A DNA stretch of 64,000 bases. It comes from an uncultured Bacteroidales bacterium. Its GTDB lineage: Bacteria > Bacteroidota > Bacteroidia > Bacteroidales > Bacteroidaceae. Numbering within the stretch: position 1 is the stretch's first letter; each line of letters opens with the position of its first letter. Positions 42,208 to 52,673 of this stretch are shown here, in pieces. The position numbers were made by a program, and so were the translations under genes. The stretch is taken from the NCBI GenBank assembly GCA_902779165.1, contig CACZAN010000017.1:62001-126000 (forward strand). Direction: 5' to 3'. The notes beneath the pieces were generated by a model that worked only from the letters and a program-made list of their open reading frames with translations, was not told where the DNA came from and searched no databases.

Positions 42208-42233
42208 GATGAAATCTGATCTCAGATGGCTGA

Positions 42234-42770
42234 TTAGAAGGTGTAGAAGAAACCTACACTTACCAGCTGGTTGTTGGCATTGATACCGAAGTGGTTGTAG
42301 CCATCGGTGTGGCGGAAGCCGAGGTAACCTGTGGTGGTAACGAAGCTGCAATGTTCATTGACGCTGAAAGCCACACCCGGACGGAAGCCGACATTAAACA
42401 TGGTTGTAGCGTCTGCGTTGCCCATCTTGTGACTACCTACTCCGAAACCGCCATCAACAAAGAAGCTGGCGACGCCGGCACGGGCAAAGGTAAAACGAGC
42501 GTAAGGAGAGACCATGATGTCCTGAGTCTTGAGGGGGTTAGGATGAACCAGACCCACGCCAGTGCTGCCGAACGAGAAGCTGAGGTCCAAACCGAGAGCC
42601 CACTTGTCGCTGAAGTTGTAGCCCACAGAGGGAGCCAGGGTGAACTGAGTCTTGGCGTCAAAGCCAGTGCTCTTCTCATAGTCAAAGCCAATAGCTCCAC
42701 CGACCCATACCTGTGCGTTAGCTGTCAATGTAGCGACTGCGAAAGCAGCCATCAAAAGAATCTTTTTCAT
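42234..42770 (-). CDS. Small outer-membrane beta-barrel protein
   Basis: 178 residues, signal peptide (MKKILLMAAFAVATLTANAQ), alternating beta strands (WVGGAIGFDYEKSTGFDAKT, WALGLDLSFSFGSTG, NNQLVSVGFFYTF) with a terminal Phe. OmpX/OmpW-like size. Function unknown beyond outer-membrane location. Own promoter and terminator. Confidence 0.8.
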   Translation of the reverse strand: MKKILLMAAFAVATLTANAQVWVGGAIGFDYEKSTGFDAKTQFTLAPSVGYNFSDKWALGLDLSFSFGSTGVGLVHPNPLKTQDIMVSPYARFTFARAGVASFFVDGGFGVGSHKMGNADATTMFNVGFRPGVAFSVNEHCSFVTTTGYLGFRHTDGYNHFGINANNQLVSVGFFYTF

Positions 42771-42856
42771 AATACTGTTATTTTATCACTTTGTACCTTT
42801 CCTACTCTTTTCTGGGTTTTCGGAATCTCCCATTTGTACATTTCTGATTTCGGGTG

Positions 42857-42864
42857 CAAAAGTA
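42857..42864 (-). promoter_or_regulatory. Promoter -7 box (TACTTTTG)
   Basis: Minus-strand TACTTTTG 87 bases before the outer-membrane protein start. Confidence 0.55.
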
Positions 42865-43024
42865 GAGGGTTTAGACGAGACGACAAAATATTATGCTGAA
42901 AAACATATATTATACCGACTAATGGAACATTTTTGTTCGCAAATCGTCTACCCCCCCAACTATTCTATTGCACAAAAACGCATAATTTGAGCAATCAATA
43001 AGGTGCCGAGATTCTCTCAGAGCC

Positions 43025-46000
43025 TTAGCGAACGACCTTGCGCAAGGTGCCGTCGTGCATCTGAATGATATTGATGCCACGCTGCAGGCGGATGAGCTGT
43101 CGTCCAGATCCGTCGAAGATGGCCTTGATACTGTTGCCAGCAATCAAGCGCCCCAGTCCGTCGGCGATGAGGGCGCGGTACACAATATCGTGAGCAGGCA
43201 TCGTCTCGTAGGTCTCGCCGTCCCAGCCGATGAACGAGTAGCGGCTGGCGTCCTCGGGCGTGTAGGTGCGCAGGGTCAATGCTGCGCCGTACTCCACTTC
43301 GTCCTCAAAGACGAGTTGTTCGCCGACATAGTAGCTGACCTTGTACTTGTTGACGCTGAAGGAACCCGTGACGGTCACATCCTCGGCGGGCATTGTCTCT
43401 GGAATCTCGCTCCAGCCGCTGAAGGTGTAGCCTTCCTTCTCAGGAGCTTGCTCAGGAATGATCGTGGCTCCGACCTCGACCTCTGCGGTCTTGTACTCTA
43501 CCCCGTCCACGATGTAAGTGAGGTTGTAGGTAACAGGAAGCTTCGTAGCGTCGAAGAAGCGGTCGTAGGCTTGTGCCTCTGCCTCCGTGAAGGGGAAGTC
43601 CTTATCGCGGCAGGAAGCGACTGCAAGGTCGGCGATATGTGAACGTCCGCTGGTGTCATCTGTAGCATCGACTTCGAAGGTGAAGGTCTGCCCCTCGCGC
43701 AGTTTGATAAAGAAGTCGAGTGTCTGAGGAACCTTGCCGTCCACTTCGTCGACTTCCACCGTTCCGTAAGGCTGAGTGAAGAGGAAGTCTCCCTGGTCGC
43801 ACTTCATACCTCTGCCCTTCATAATGCGGCTGCGCAAGTTGAGGGTATTGGTCTGTCCGCTCTTATCGCGGAACACGGTCATGGTGGCGAAGTAGATGCC
43901 GTCGGCAGGAGCCGTGAAGGCGATGGCGGGCGAAGCCGTACCATTGCTGCTGGAAGCAAGCGGATGGATGTTGCCGTTCTCCGTTACGAAGCAATACTCC
44001 TCGTTGCTATACCAGGCCCTTCCGTTGGCGGCTTTGGCCTTGGAGTTCTGGTCATCGAAGGTGGTGAACTTTGCATATTCGCCATCGCTGGGAGTATAGC
44101 GGTAGTAGCCCCAGGGGTGGTCGTCGTTCTTCTCGAAGCAAGCATCGGCAGTGGCGGCAGAAGCGCCTTCAGCCGTCTGGAAGAGGTGGTAGTTGCCCTC
44201 AGCATCGAAGTTGATGGGAACAACGACCTCGGCCATTGCATCGTAGAAGCGATCGTAGGCCTGCGCGTCCTCCAAAGTGAAGGGCTTGTTGGTATCGCGG
44301 CAGGAGGCTACGGCGAGGTTGGTGAAGAAGGAACGTCCGGAAGCATCGGTGTTGGCGGTGTAGTTCTCAATTTCGATGGTGAAGCTGGCACCCTGCTTCA
44401 TACGGATGAAGAAGTCGAGCGTCTGAGGCACCTTGCCGTCGGCTTCGTCGATAGCAGGCGTTCCATAAGCCTTTGCAAAGAGGTACTCATCCTTACTGCA
44501 CTGCTTTTCCTCGCCCTCGATATAGCGGCTGCGCAGGTAGAGCGGAGTATTCACGCCGGACTTGTCGCGATGGATCGTTGCCGTGGCAAAGTAGATTCCG
44601 TCGGCAGGAGCCGTGAACATAATGGCTGGCGAAGCGGTAGGCAGAGAGTGGCAGTTACCGTTCTCGGAGATAAACACGTACTCATCATTGCTGTACCACG
44701 CATCACCGTTGGCAGGTTTGGCCTTGGAACTGTTGGCATCGAGGATCTGGAATTTCTCATAGGTGCCGTCCTCCACAGCGTAGCGATAGAAGCCCCAGGG
44801 GGTATCTGTGTTCTGCAAGAAGGCAGCATCGGCTGTGGCCTTCTCAGCTCCGTCAGCCGTTTTGAAGAGTTGGAAGTTACCCTCGGCAGCGAAGTTGATG
44901 GGCTCCTGGCCGATTGCATCATAGAAGCGGACATAACTCTTTGCTTCCTTCAGCGTGAAGGGTTTATCGGTATCGTGGCATGAGGCTACGGCGAGGTCGG
45001 TGAAGAAGGAACGACCAGATGCATCGGTGTTGGCGGTATAGTTTTCAATCTCAATCGTGAAGCTGGCACCCTGCCTCATGCGGATAAAGAAGTCGAGCGT
45101 CTGAGGCACCTTGCCGTCTTCGCCGTCAATATCGGGTGTTCCGTAGCCCTTGGCGAAGATGAAATTGTTCTTGTTGCACTGCTTCTCCTCGCCCTCGATA
45201 TAGCGGCTGCGCAGGTAGAGCGGAGTATTCACGCCGGACTTGTCGCGATGGATGGTGACAGTAGCAAAGTAGATGCCGTCGGCAGGAGCCGTGAACATGA
45301 CGGCTGGCGAAGCGGCAGGCAGAGAGTGGCAGTTACCGTTCTCGGAAATGAAGACATACTCATCGTTGCTGTACCACGCATCACCGTTGGCGGGTTTGGC
45401 CTTGGAACTGTTGGCATCGAGGATCTGGAATTTCTCATAGGTGCCGTCTTCCACGGAGTAGCGATAGAAGCCCCAGGGGGTATCTGTGTTCTGCAAGAAA
45501 GCAGCGTCTGCTGTAGCCTTCTCAGCTCCGTCAGCCGTCATGAAGAGGTGGTAGTTACCCTCTGCCTCGAAGTTGATGGGGTCGGCGACGATGCGGCTGT
45601 CCTCAACAGCCTTCCACGCGCGATCCATATAATAAATATACGTGTGCGTGAGGTTGACATTCAGTTTGCCCTGCTCGACGACGTCCTTAGCATCACTGAT
45701 GATGGCACTCAGTTTATCCATTTTGGCCTTGTTCACCTGTCCGATTTCGTCTCCGACACTCTCGCCGGCCATCAGTTCCTCGTACTTGGTGATTTCGGTG
45801 CTGAGTACCTCGTAAATGTCGCCGATGTTCCAGACTTCGTCGGAGTTGAAGTCTGCAGGTGTGATAATCCACTGGCGGTTGACGCTGGTGTAGTTCTTCT
45901 CGTTGCTCTCCCAAGCAATGAGCGAGGTTCCAGGAGTACTGCTGCCGCCTTCCACGTTGGCCGTGCGCTGGTATTTCTTGTTAATGATGTTGTAGTAGCT

Positions 46001-47581
46001 GGCTTCGTCGCTGGCAAGAACGATGTTCCACAACTGGGCTTCGTCCTCGGCGTTGGGTTCCACGATATTTAGGCGCGTGCTGAGGTCGCCACTGGGTGCA
46101 TTGAGAGCCAGTCCGCTGGCGCGATTGATGAACTGATAGGCATCACCCACCTGCTTGATGGCCCATTGCTGTGTCCAGCGAACGGTGTCGGCCGCCCATA
46201 AACAGGTAAAGTTCCCGTCCTTCAGCCCCTCGTCCACGACATCAAACAACGTCTTGACACCCACGCTCTGAACGCGGTAGTAGTAATTGACGTTCAGTTC
46301 GAACTCGCGGGCATCATCCTCATAAGTGGCGTTGGCGCGCTCCACAATTTCATGGTCGAGGTAAGCGAAGTGCTGGGTGAGGAAGTCCTTGAGGTCTGTG
46401 ATATACTCAGCATAAGTATCATGTATCGCCACTTCGTTATAGACCTTCGTGTTGATACCGTACTTGTCGAAGTTCAATTTGGCAGAAGCTGCCAGCAGGT
46501 TGCCCAGGCTGTCCACAGCATGTTGCAGATGAGCTTCAATACCAGCATCACGCAGTTCCCTGTAGCGGCGAAGGATGAGCTGGCGGAACCAGGGGTCGCG
46601 CCACATGCGGGTGAACCACGAACGGCAGACGCCCGTGTTGATGTCCACAATCATTCTTTCGGTTGTATTATTGCCGCGGGTGTCGTTGTTATAGGCGATA
46701 TCATAGTCCCACAGCGGACCGAAGTACATCTTCTGGTCGTTGGGACGCTTGTAGAGATAGGTGCTCCAGAAGCCGTCGTAGTTGGCACTCATCTCTGTGC
46801 AGAGATACAGATTTGCCAGTGATACGGAGTCTACGAGCTTGCGATAGCCCAATTCCGGATCCTTGTAGTCCTTGCTGAAGAGTGCCGATTCGAAACGGTC
46901 GAGCCAAGACTTCACATAGTTGGATTGCGCCGTAGTAACCTCTCCGTCTTTGGGTTTGTGGATACGCACGGGAACACTCTTCAGTGTGGTTGTCACATAT
47001 TTGTGGTCTTTCCATCCATCAGCCTCGAGGAAGAATCCCTCGCTGGCCTCAGCGTCATCACCAGGAGTCTCAATATCCAGACGACCCGACTCCACATCTG
47101 GATGGTCGGTAATCTGGTAGTTGCCAATGTAGTCGCCGTTGAGCACGACATCCACGAAGAGGGCTCCGGGATTGAACTCCATACCCACAAAGCGCCCCAT
47201 GACATCAGTGGTCAGAGCATTGCGGATGAGCGACTTGTCGTAGTGATTTGCCATCAGGACCCAGTTCTTGTCGGCCACGCCCTTATCGCCCAGCAGGCTC
47301 ACCTTTTCGCTGAACTTCACGCGGTAGGCCTTCTTGCTGGCATTGCTGCCGCTGAAGGTGGAATTTCCCCTGCAGCGGATCTTCATGTCTGTGAGAGTCA
47401 CCACTTGGTTGCCATCGACCATCTTCCATGTGGCGTTGACGAAGTCCTTCTTCGAGGTGACGGCAGCCTTGTTCTTGGTCTCGATATAGACCGTAGGCAG
47501 GTTTGTCAGCTGTGTGTACTCCTGAGCAACCAACGGCAGGCTCAGAAACAGCAGGAAGAGGTAGTAAAGAATGCGTTTCAT
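43025..47581 (-). CDS. Large secreted CotH-kinase protein with three tandem repeat domains
   Basis: 1518 residues. Signal peptide (MKRILYYLFLLFLSLPLVAQ); CotH domain about residues 30-420 (MKIRCRGNSTFSGSNASKKA, KNWVLMANHYDKSLIRNAL, MYFGPLWDYDIAYNND with the conserved D-x-D); a ricin-like beta-trefoil (about 440-570, FINRASGLALN); then three copies of a domain of about 225 residues starting near 669, 892 and 1121 (INFEAEGNYHLFMTADGAEK type); two InlB/Flg_new-like repeats (EGYTFSGWSEIPETMPAEDV); and a T9SS-like tail (IFDGSGRQLIRLQ ... LRKVVR). Probably a T9SS cargo on the surface. CotH kinases phosphorylate proteins; the target here is unknown. Repeats 1 and 2 are near-identical in DNA, suggesting recent duplication. 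Confidence 0.88.
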   Translation of the reverse strand: MKRILYYLFLLFLSLPLVAQEYTQLTNLPTVYIETKNKAAVTSKKDFVNATWKMVDGNQVVTLTDMKIRCRGNSTFSGSNASKKAYRVKFSEKVSLLGDKGVADKNWVLMANHYDKSLIRNALTTDVMGRFVGMEFNPGALFVDVVLNGDYIGNYQITDHPDVESGRLDIETPGDDAEASEGFFLEADGWKDHKYVTTTLKSVPVRIHKPKDGEVTTAQSNYVKSWLDRFESALFSKDYKDPELGYRKLVDSVSLANLYLCTEMSANYDGFWSTYLYKRPNDQKMYFGPLWDYDIAYNNDTRGNNTTERMIVDINTGVCRSWFTRMWRDPWFRQLILRRYRELRDAGIEAHLQHAVDSLGNLLAASAKLNFDKYGINTKVYNEVAIHDTYAEYITDLKDFLTQHFAYLDHEIVERANATYEDDAREFELNVNYYYRVQSVGVKTLFDVVDEGLKDGNFTCLWAADTVRWTQQWAIKQVGDAYQFINRASGLALNAPSGDLSTRLNIVEPNAEDEAQLWNIVLASDEASYYNIINKKYQRTANVEGGSSTPGTSLIAWESNEKNYTSVNRQWIITPADFNSDEVWNIGDIYEVLSTEITKYEELMAGESVGDEIGQVNKAKMDKLSAIISDAKDVVEQGKLNVNLTHTYIYYMDRAWKAVEDSRIVADPINFEAEGNYHLFMTADGAEKATADAAFLQNTDTPWGFYRYSVEDGTYEKFQILDANSSKAKPANGDAWYSNDEYVFISENGNCHSLPAASPAVMFTAPADGIYFATVTIHRDKSGVNTPLYLRSRYIEGEEKQCNKNNFIFAKGYGTPDIDGEDGKVPQTLDFFIRMRQGASFTIEIENYTANTDASGRSFFTDLAVASCHDTDKPFTLKEAKSYVRFYDAIGQEPINFAAEGNFQLFKTADGAEKATADAAFLQNTDTPWGFYRYAVEDGTYEKFQILDANSSKAKPANGDAWYSNDEYVFISENGNCHSLPTASPAIMFTAPADGIYFATATIHRDKSGVNTPLYLRSRYIEGEEKQCSKDEYLFAKAYGTPAIDEADGKVPQTLDFFIRMKQGASFTIEIENYTANTDASGRSFFTNLAVASCRDTNKPFTLEDAQAYDRFYDAMAEVVVPINFDAEGNYHLFQTAEGASAATADACFEKNDDHPWGYYRYTPSDGEYAKFTTFDDQNSKAKAANGRAWYSNEEYCFVTENGNIHPLASSSNGTASPAIAFTAPADGIYFATMTVFRDKSGQTNTLNLRSRIMKGRGMKCDQGDFLFTQPYGTVEVDEVDGKVPQTLDFFIKLREGQTFTFEVDATDDTSGRSHIADLAVASCRDKDFPFTEAEAQAYDRFFDATKLPVTYNLTYIVDGVEYKTAEVEVGATIIPEQAPEKEGYTFSGWSEIPETMPAEDVTVTGSFSVNKYKVSYYVGEQLVFEDEVEYGAALTLRTYTPEDASRYSFIGWDGETYETMPAHDIVYRALIADGLGRLIAGNSIKAIFDGSGRQLIRLQRGINIIQMHDGTLRKVVR
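43550..45580 (-). repeat. Three tandem coding repeats in the CotH gene
   Basis: Unit of about 680 bp. Copies near 45580-44905, 44904-44219 and 44218-43550; for example CTGCGCAGGTAGAGCGGAGT occurs identically in the first two. The third copy is more diverged. Confidence 0.85.
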
Positions 47582-47723
47582 AGAATAGGAATAGTTTTTG
47601 TTAATGAATAGAATAATGATTAGAAAAATGGTTTTTCACTTACAAGTCATGCCTAACGATTCAAGCGTCAAGCGTCAAGACGGAAAATTCAACAGACAGA
47701 GGTTAGCCGAAAGATATCAGCCG

Positions 47724-48185
47724 TCAGAGGTCCCGACGGTCGATATCAATCTTTCGCACATAGAATTTCGCCTTCGCGCACAGTTCGTCGTAGTGCTGCT
47801 CCATCTCGAAGACACGTCGCTGCTGCTGGTAGTAGGCGTCATTGGTGCGGCCGTTGACGCGAGGCTTCATGCGCTTGAACTCCTCCCGGGCTGCCTCGAG
47901 GCTGATTGCATAGCGGCTGAGGCTATCGCGAGTCTCCAGCAGCTCCACGCTGTCGAGCGTGAGGATCGCTGCACGGCGGGTTTGCAAAGCCGTGGGATAC
48001 TGACGTCGCAGAGCGAGGATGGTGTCGCGAGCTGCATTGAATTGTCCGTCGGCCAGCAGTTCACGAGCTTGGTCGAGCATAAAGAATGCCTCATCTTCCG
48101 TTGCCTCTTGCGTGGTCTTGCAACCCCACATAAAAGATGCGATAAAGAGGGCAAACAGGATTCTATAGTGGTCAATTTGTCTCAT
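47724..48185 (-). CDS. Small lipoprotein with helical repeats
   Basis: 153 residues from ATG 48185: a lipoprotein signal (YRILFALFIASFMWGCKTTQ, Cys 21), then a helical region (EDEAFFMLDQARELLADGQF, AARDTILALRRQYPTALQTR) resembling one TPR-like unit, and a charged coiled tail. Function unknown; similar small lipoproteins are frequent in Bacteroidales. The in-frame Met at 48278 would have no signal and overlaps the cca promoter. Confidence 0.7.
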   Translation of the reverse strand: MRQIDHYRILFALFIASFMWGCKTTQEATEDEAFFMLDQARELLADGQFNAARDTILALRRQYPTALQTRRAAILTLDSVELLETRDSLSRYAISLEAAREEFKRMKPRVNGRTNDAYYQQQRRVFEMEQHYDELCAKAKFYVRKIDIDRRDL

Positions 48186-48254
48186 ATCGATTGCAAAAAT
48201 AGGTCTTTCTTCAAAAAAGGCCGCACGCGCGAGCGTCTTTTCAACTATTTTTAT

Positions 48255-48262
48255 TACTTTTG
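48255..48262 (+). promoter_or_regulatory. Promoter -7 box of cca (TACTTTTG)
   Basis: TACTTTTG followed by CAGC, 30 bases before the start at 48292. Confidence 0.65.
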
Positions 48263-48291
48263 CAGCAGTTTTTAGCATGAATTAAACATTT

Positions 48292-49746
48292 ATGAGACTA
48301 CTTGACCGAGCTGAGCTCGCACAGCTACTGGATACACGCGTCTTCCATCTCATCGGAGACGTGGCCGACGAAATGGGTGTCGAAACCTATGTCGTCGGAG
48401 GCTACGTCCGCGACCTCTTCCTCGAACGGCCGTCGAAGGACATTGATGTCGTCGTGGTGGGAAGCGGTATCGGGCTGGCAGAAGCCGTGGCGGCGAGGAT
48501 GGGGAAAGGGGCACACGTCAGCGTCTTCCGCAACTTTGGAACAGCACAGGTACATTGGCACGGAGAGGAAGTGGAATTCGTGGGGGCTCGCAAGGAGAGC
48601 TACAGCCACGATTCACGAAAACCCATTGTGGAGGACGGAACCCTGGAGGACGACCAGCAGCGAAGGGACTTCACCATCAATGCGATGGCCGTCTGCCTGA
48701 ACCGCGAACGTTTCGGAGAACTCATAGACCCCTTCGACGGCATCTGGGACTTACAAGACCGCCTCATTGCCACTCCGCTGGACCCCGACATCACCTTCTC
48801 CGACGACCCCCTGCGCATGATGCGCTGCATCCGGTTCGCCACTCAGCTGAATTTCGAGATAGAACCCGAGACCCTTGAGGCTCTTCACAGAAATCGCGAA
48901 CGAATACGGATTATCTCGCAGGAACGCATCATCGACGAGCTGCAGAAGATTATGGCATCAGACTCTCCCGCGCGAGGATGGGAACTGCTGTTCCAATGTG
49001 GACTGCTCGACATCATCTTCCCGGAACTGGCTGCCATGCAAGGTGTGGAGACAGTAGCTGGCAGGGCCCACAAGGATAACTTCTGGCACACGTTGGAGGT
49101 GCTGACGAATGTCGTTCGTGCTCTCCGCGACGACCCGACAGAGCGTGCCGACAACGGTCTGTGGCTTCGCTGGGCAGCTCTGTTGCATGACATCGGGAAG
49201 CCGAAGACCAAACGCTGGGACGCACAGCAGGGCTGGACGTTCCACAACCACAATTTCGTGGGCGAAAAGATGATACCACACATCTTCCGACGCATGAAGA
49301 TGCCGATGGACGAACGCATGAAGTACGTCCAGAAACTCGTCTCGCTGCACATGAGGCCTATCGTCATTGCCGACGAGGAAGTCACTGACAGCGCTGTGCG
49401 CCGACTGCTGTTCGAGGCTGGCGACGATATCGACGACCTGATGTTGCTCTGTGAGGCAGACATCACTTCGAAGAATGAGCAGCGTAAGCAGCGGTTCCTC
49501 GACAACTTCCGCCTGGTGCGACAGAAACTCATAGATCTCGAGGAGCGCGACCGCATCCGCAACTTCCAGCCGCCTGTCAGCGGAGAGGAAATCATGCAGC
49601 GTTTCCACCTCCCGCCCTGCCGCGAAGTGGGCACCTTGAAGAGTGCCGTAAAGGATGCCATCCTCGATGGAGTCATCCCCAACGAACACGACGCCGCCCT
49701 CCAGTTCGTCATCGAGAAAGCGCGGAAGATGGGATTGGAAAGTTAA
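48292..49746 (+). CDS. cca: CCA-adding tRNA nucleotidyltransferase (poly(A) polymerase family) with HD domain
   Basis: 484 residues. Head: TYVVGGYVRDLFLERPSKDI, then DVVV (GG and D-x-D), RRDFTINAMAV; neck: DDPLRMMRCIRFATQLNFEI; then an HD domain (WAALLHDIGKPKTKRW, HNHNFVGEKM). Adds or repairs the CCA end of tRNAs, which matches the tRNA-Arg here that lacks an encoded CCA. HD fusion is usual in Bacteroidetes. Start at 48292, and the short unit ends at a terminator. Confidence 0.92.
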   Translation: MRLLDRAELAQLLDTRVFHLIGDVADEMGVETYVVGGYVRDLFLERPSKDIDVVVVGSGIGLAEAVAARMGKGAHVSVFRNFGTAQVHWHGEEVEFVGARKESYSHDSRKPIVEDGTLEDDQQRRDFTINAMAVCLNRERFGELIDPFDGIWDLQDRLIATPLDPDITFSDDPLRMMRCIRFATQLNFEIEPETLEALHRNRERIRIISQERIIDELQKIMASDSPARGWELLFQCGLLDIIFPELAAMQGVETVAGRAHKDNFWHTLEVLTNVVRALRDDPTERADNGLWLRWAALLHDIGKPKTKRWDAQQGWTFHNHNFVGEKMIPHIFRRMKMPMDERMKYVQKLVSLHMRPIVIADEEVTDSAVRRLLFEAGDDIDDLMLLCEADITSKNEQRKQRFLDNFRLVRQKLIDLEERDRIRNFQPPVSGEEIMQRFHLPPCREVGTLKSAVKDAILDGVIPNEHDAALQFVIEKARKMGLES

Positions 49747-49763
49747 AGATAAGGCAGAAAAAA

Positions 49764-49797
49764 AACGAGTAGGAAGAAGCTGTTTTCTCCTACTCGT
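49764..49797. terminator. Bidirectional terminator
   Basis: AACGAGTAGGA and TCCTACTCGTT, a perfect 11-bp stem, then T-rich; between convergent cca and eno. Confidence 0.9.
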
Positions 49798-49850
49798 TTG
49801 TTTTTTGTATGCTGTTTCTGGAGAAACTCCCGAAACATCACCTCTGAATC

Positions 49851-51245
<1,395 letters not shown>

Positions 51246-51297
51246 TTAAAGTTCCAAGTTTTTGCCGCTGAAGAGGGTATTTTTCACATTATTTATA

Positions 51298-52404
51298 TCA
51301 ATGTGTGTGCACAATCTCCGTTTTTGCCAACTCTGCATTGCGCTTATCGGTCTGTGTGACCACGCGCGCTGCCAACTGCAAGAAGGCATTTCCCACGGGT
51401 GTGGAGGGATCCAGGGCGGCTGGTTCGCCGGCATCACCGCTCTCGCAGACGCTCTGCACGAGCGGAATCTGCGCCAGCAGGGGCACATCTGTTTCTTCGG
51501 CCAGCTGCTTCACGCCCTCGCGTCCGAAGATATAGTAGCGGTTCTCTGGCAGTTCGGCGGGAGTGAACCACGACATGTTCTCCACCAGTCCGAGAATGGG
51601 AACATTCACTTTCTCGTTCGTGTACATATTCAGTCCTTTGCGCGCGTCGGCCAGCGCCACCTGCTGCGGCGTCGAGACGATGACGGCTCCCGTGATGGGC
51701 AGAGTCTGCACCAGCGTCAGATGAATGTCCGAAGTGCCGGGAGGGGTGTCGAGAATGAAGTAGTCGAGGTCGCCCCATGCGACTTCGCCGATGAGCTGTT
51801 TCAGGGCGTTCGAAGCCATTCCACCGCGCCACAGGGTGGGGGTGGCTGCATCCACGAAGAAACCGATACTCAGTAGCTTAACGCCATATTTCTCTGCTGG
51901 GATGATCAGTGTCTTGCCGTCACGTTCCTCGCTATAAATCTGCTCCCCTTCAATCTGGAACATCTTGGGAACAGAGGGACCGAAGATGTCGCAGTCCAGC
52001 AATCCCACACGGTGGCCCAGACGTGCAAGCCCCACGGCCAGGTTTGCTGCTACGGTGCTCTTTCCGACTCCACCTTTGCCGGAGGATACGGCGATGATGT
52101 TCCCTAAATTCGAGAAGTCCGGAGTGCCCGCAGCACGCTCGGCATTCGGAGTGCTCTGGGTCTTCGTCTTCACCTCCACTTCCACCTCCTTGCCGACATA
52201 AGCGTGGATGGCGGCCTCAGCAGCCTTGACGAGGGATTTCAGGAACGGGTTCGTAGGCTTGTCGAAGAGGAGCGAGAAACTGACATGCAGTCCTGCGATG
52301 CGCAGGTCGTCCTCAACCATTCCCATCTCAACAATGTTCTTGCCCGAGCCGGGATAGCGCACAGTCTTCAGCGCATCGATTATCTGTTGTGGATAGAGAG
52401 TCAT
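51298..52404 (-). CDS. mrp: Mrp/NBP35-type iron-sulfur carrier ATPase
   Basis: 368 residues: N-terminal MIP18/DUF59-like domain (about 1-90), then the deviant Walker A SSGKGGVGKSTVAANLA, DCDIFGPSVPKMFQ and DTPPGTSDIHLTL. Carrier for Fe-S cluster delivery. The Cx2C motif that holds the bridging cluster in most Mrp proteins is missing: the loop reads MSWFTPAELPENRYYIFGRE. From memory this is also seen in other Bacteroidetes Mrp proteins. Own promoter (52534). Confidence 0.9.
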   Translation of the reverse strand: MTLYPQQIIDALKTVRYPGSGKNIVEMGMVEDDLRIAGLHVSFSLLFDKPTNPFLKSLVKAAEAAIHAYVGKEVEVEVKTKTQSTPNAERAAGTPDFSNLGNIIAVSSGKGGVGKSTVAANLAVGLARLGHRVGLLDCDIFGPSVPKMFQIEGEQIYSEERDGKTLIIPAEKYGVKLLSIGFFVDAATPTLWRGGMASNALKQLIGEVAWGDLDYFILDTPPGTSDIHLTLVQTLPITGAVIVSTPQQVALADARKGLNMYTNEKVNVPILGLVENMSWFTPAELPENRYYIFGREGVKQLAEETDVPLLAQIPLVQSVCESGDAGEPAALDPSTPVGNAFLQLAARVVTQTDKRNAELAKTEIVHTH

Positions 52405-52533
52405 AAAAGTTGAAAGGTTGAAACGTTGAAAGGTTGAACTTTTGGAGCAGCGAGCGCCATCAAGCTTGCTTGAAATGGCCGAGTCGTGACAAAAGTCAGC
52501 GAAGCTAAATATTGAAAATTATTATTTGGGCTG

Positions 52534-52541
52534 CAAAGATA
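52534..52541 (-). promoter_or_regulatory. Promoter -7 box of mrp (TATCTTTG)
   Basis: Minus-strand TATCTTTG, 130 bases before mrp; between them lie 8-mer-like repeats (GTTGAAAG/GTTGAAAC, 52408-52440). Confidence 0.5.
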
Positions 52542-52616
52542 GTGAAAAGTTGAAAGTTTCTGGGCCTAAAGCATAAAGTTTTTGCTCCGCAGAGACACTT
52601 TTTGCCTCTTTTTGCG

Positions 52617-52624
52617 TACCTTTG
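52617..52624 (+). promoter_or_regulatory. Promoter -7 box (TACCTTTG)
   Basis: TACCTTTG followed by CGCCCG, 50 bases before the transporter ATG at 52674. Confidence 0.65.
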
Positions 52625-52673
52625 CGCCCGAAAACACATCTTTTATCCTACAAACCACTCAACCAATAGCACA

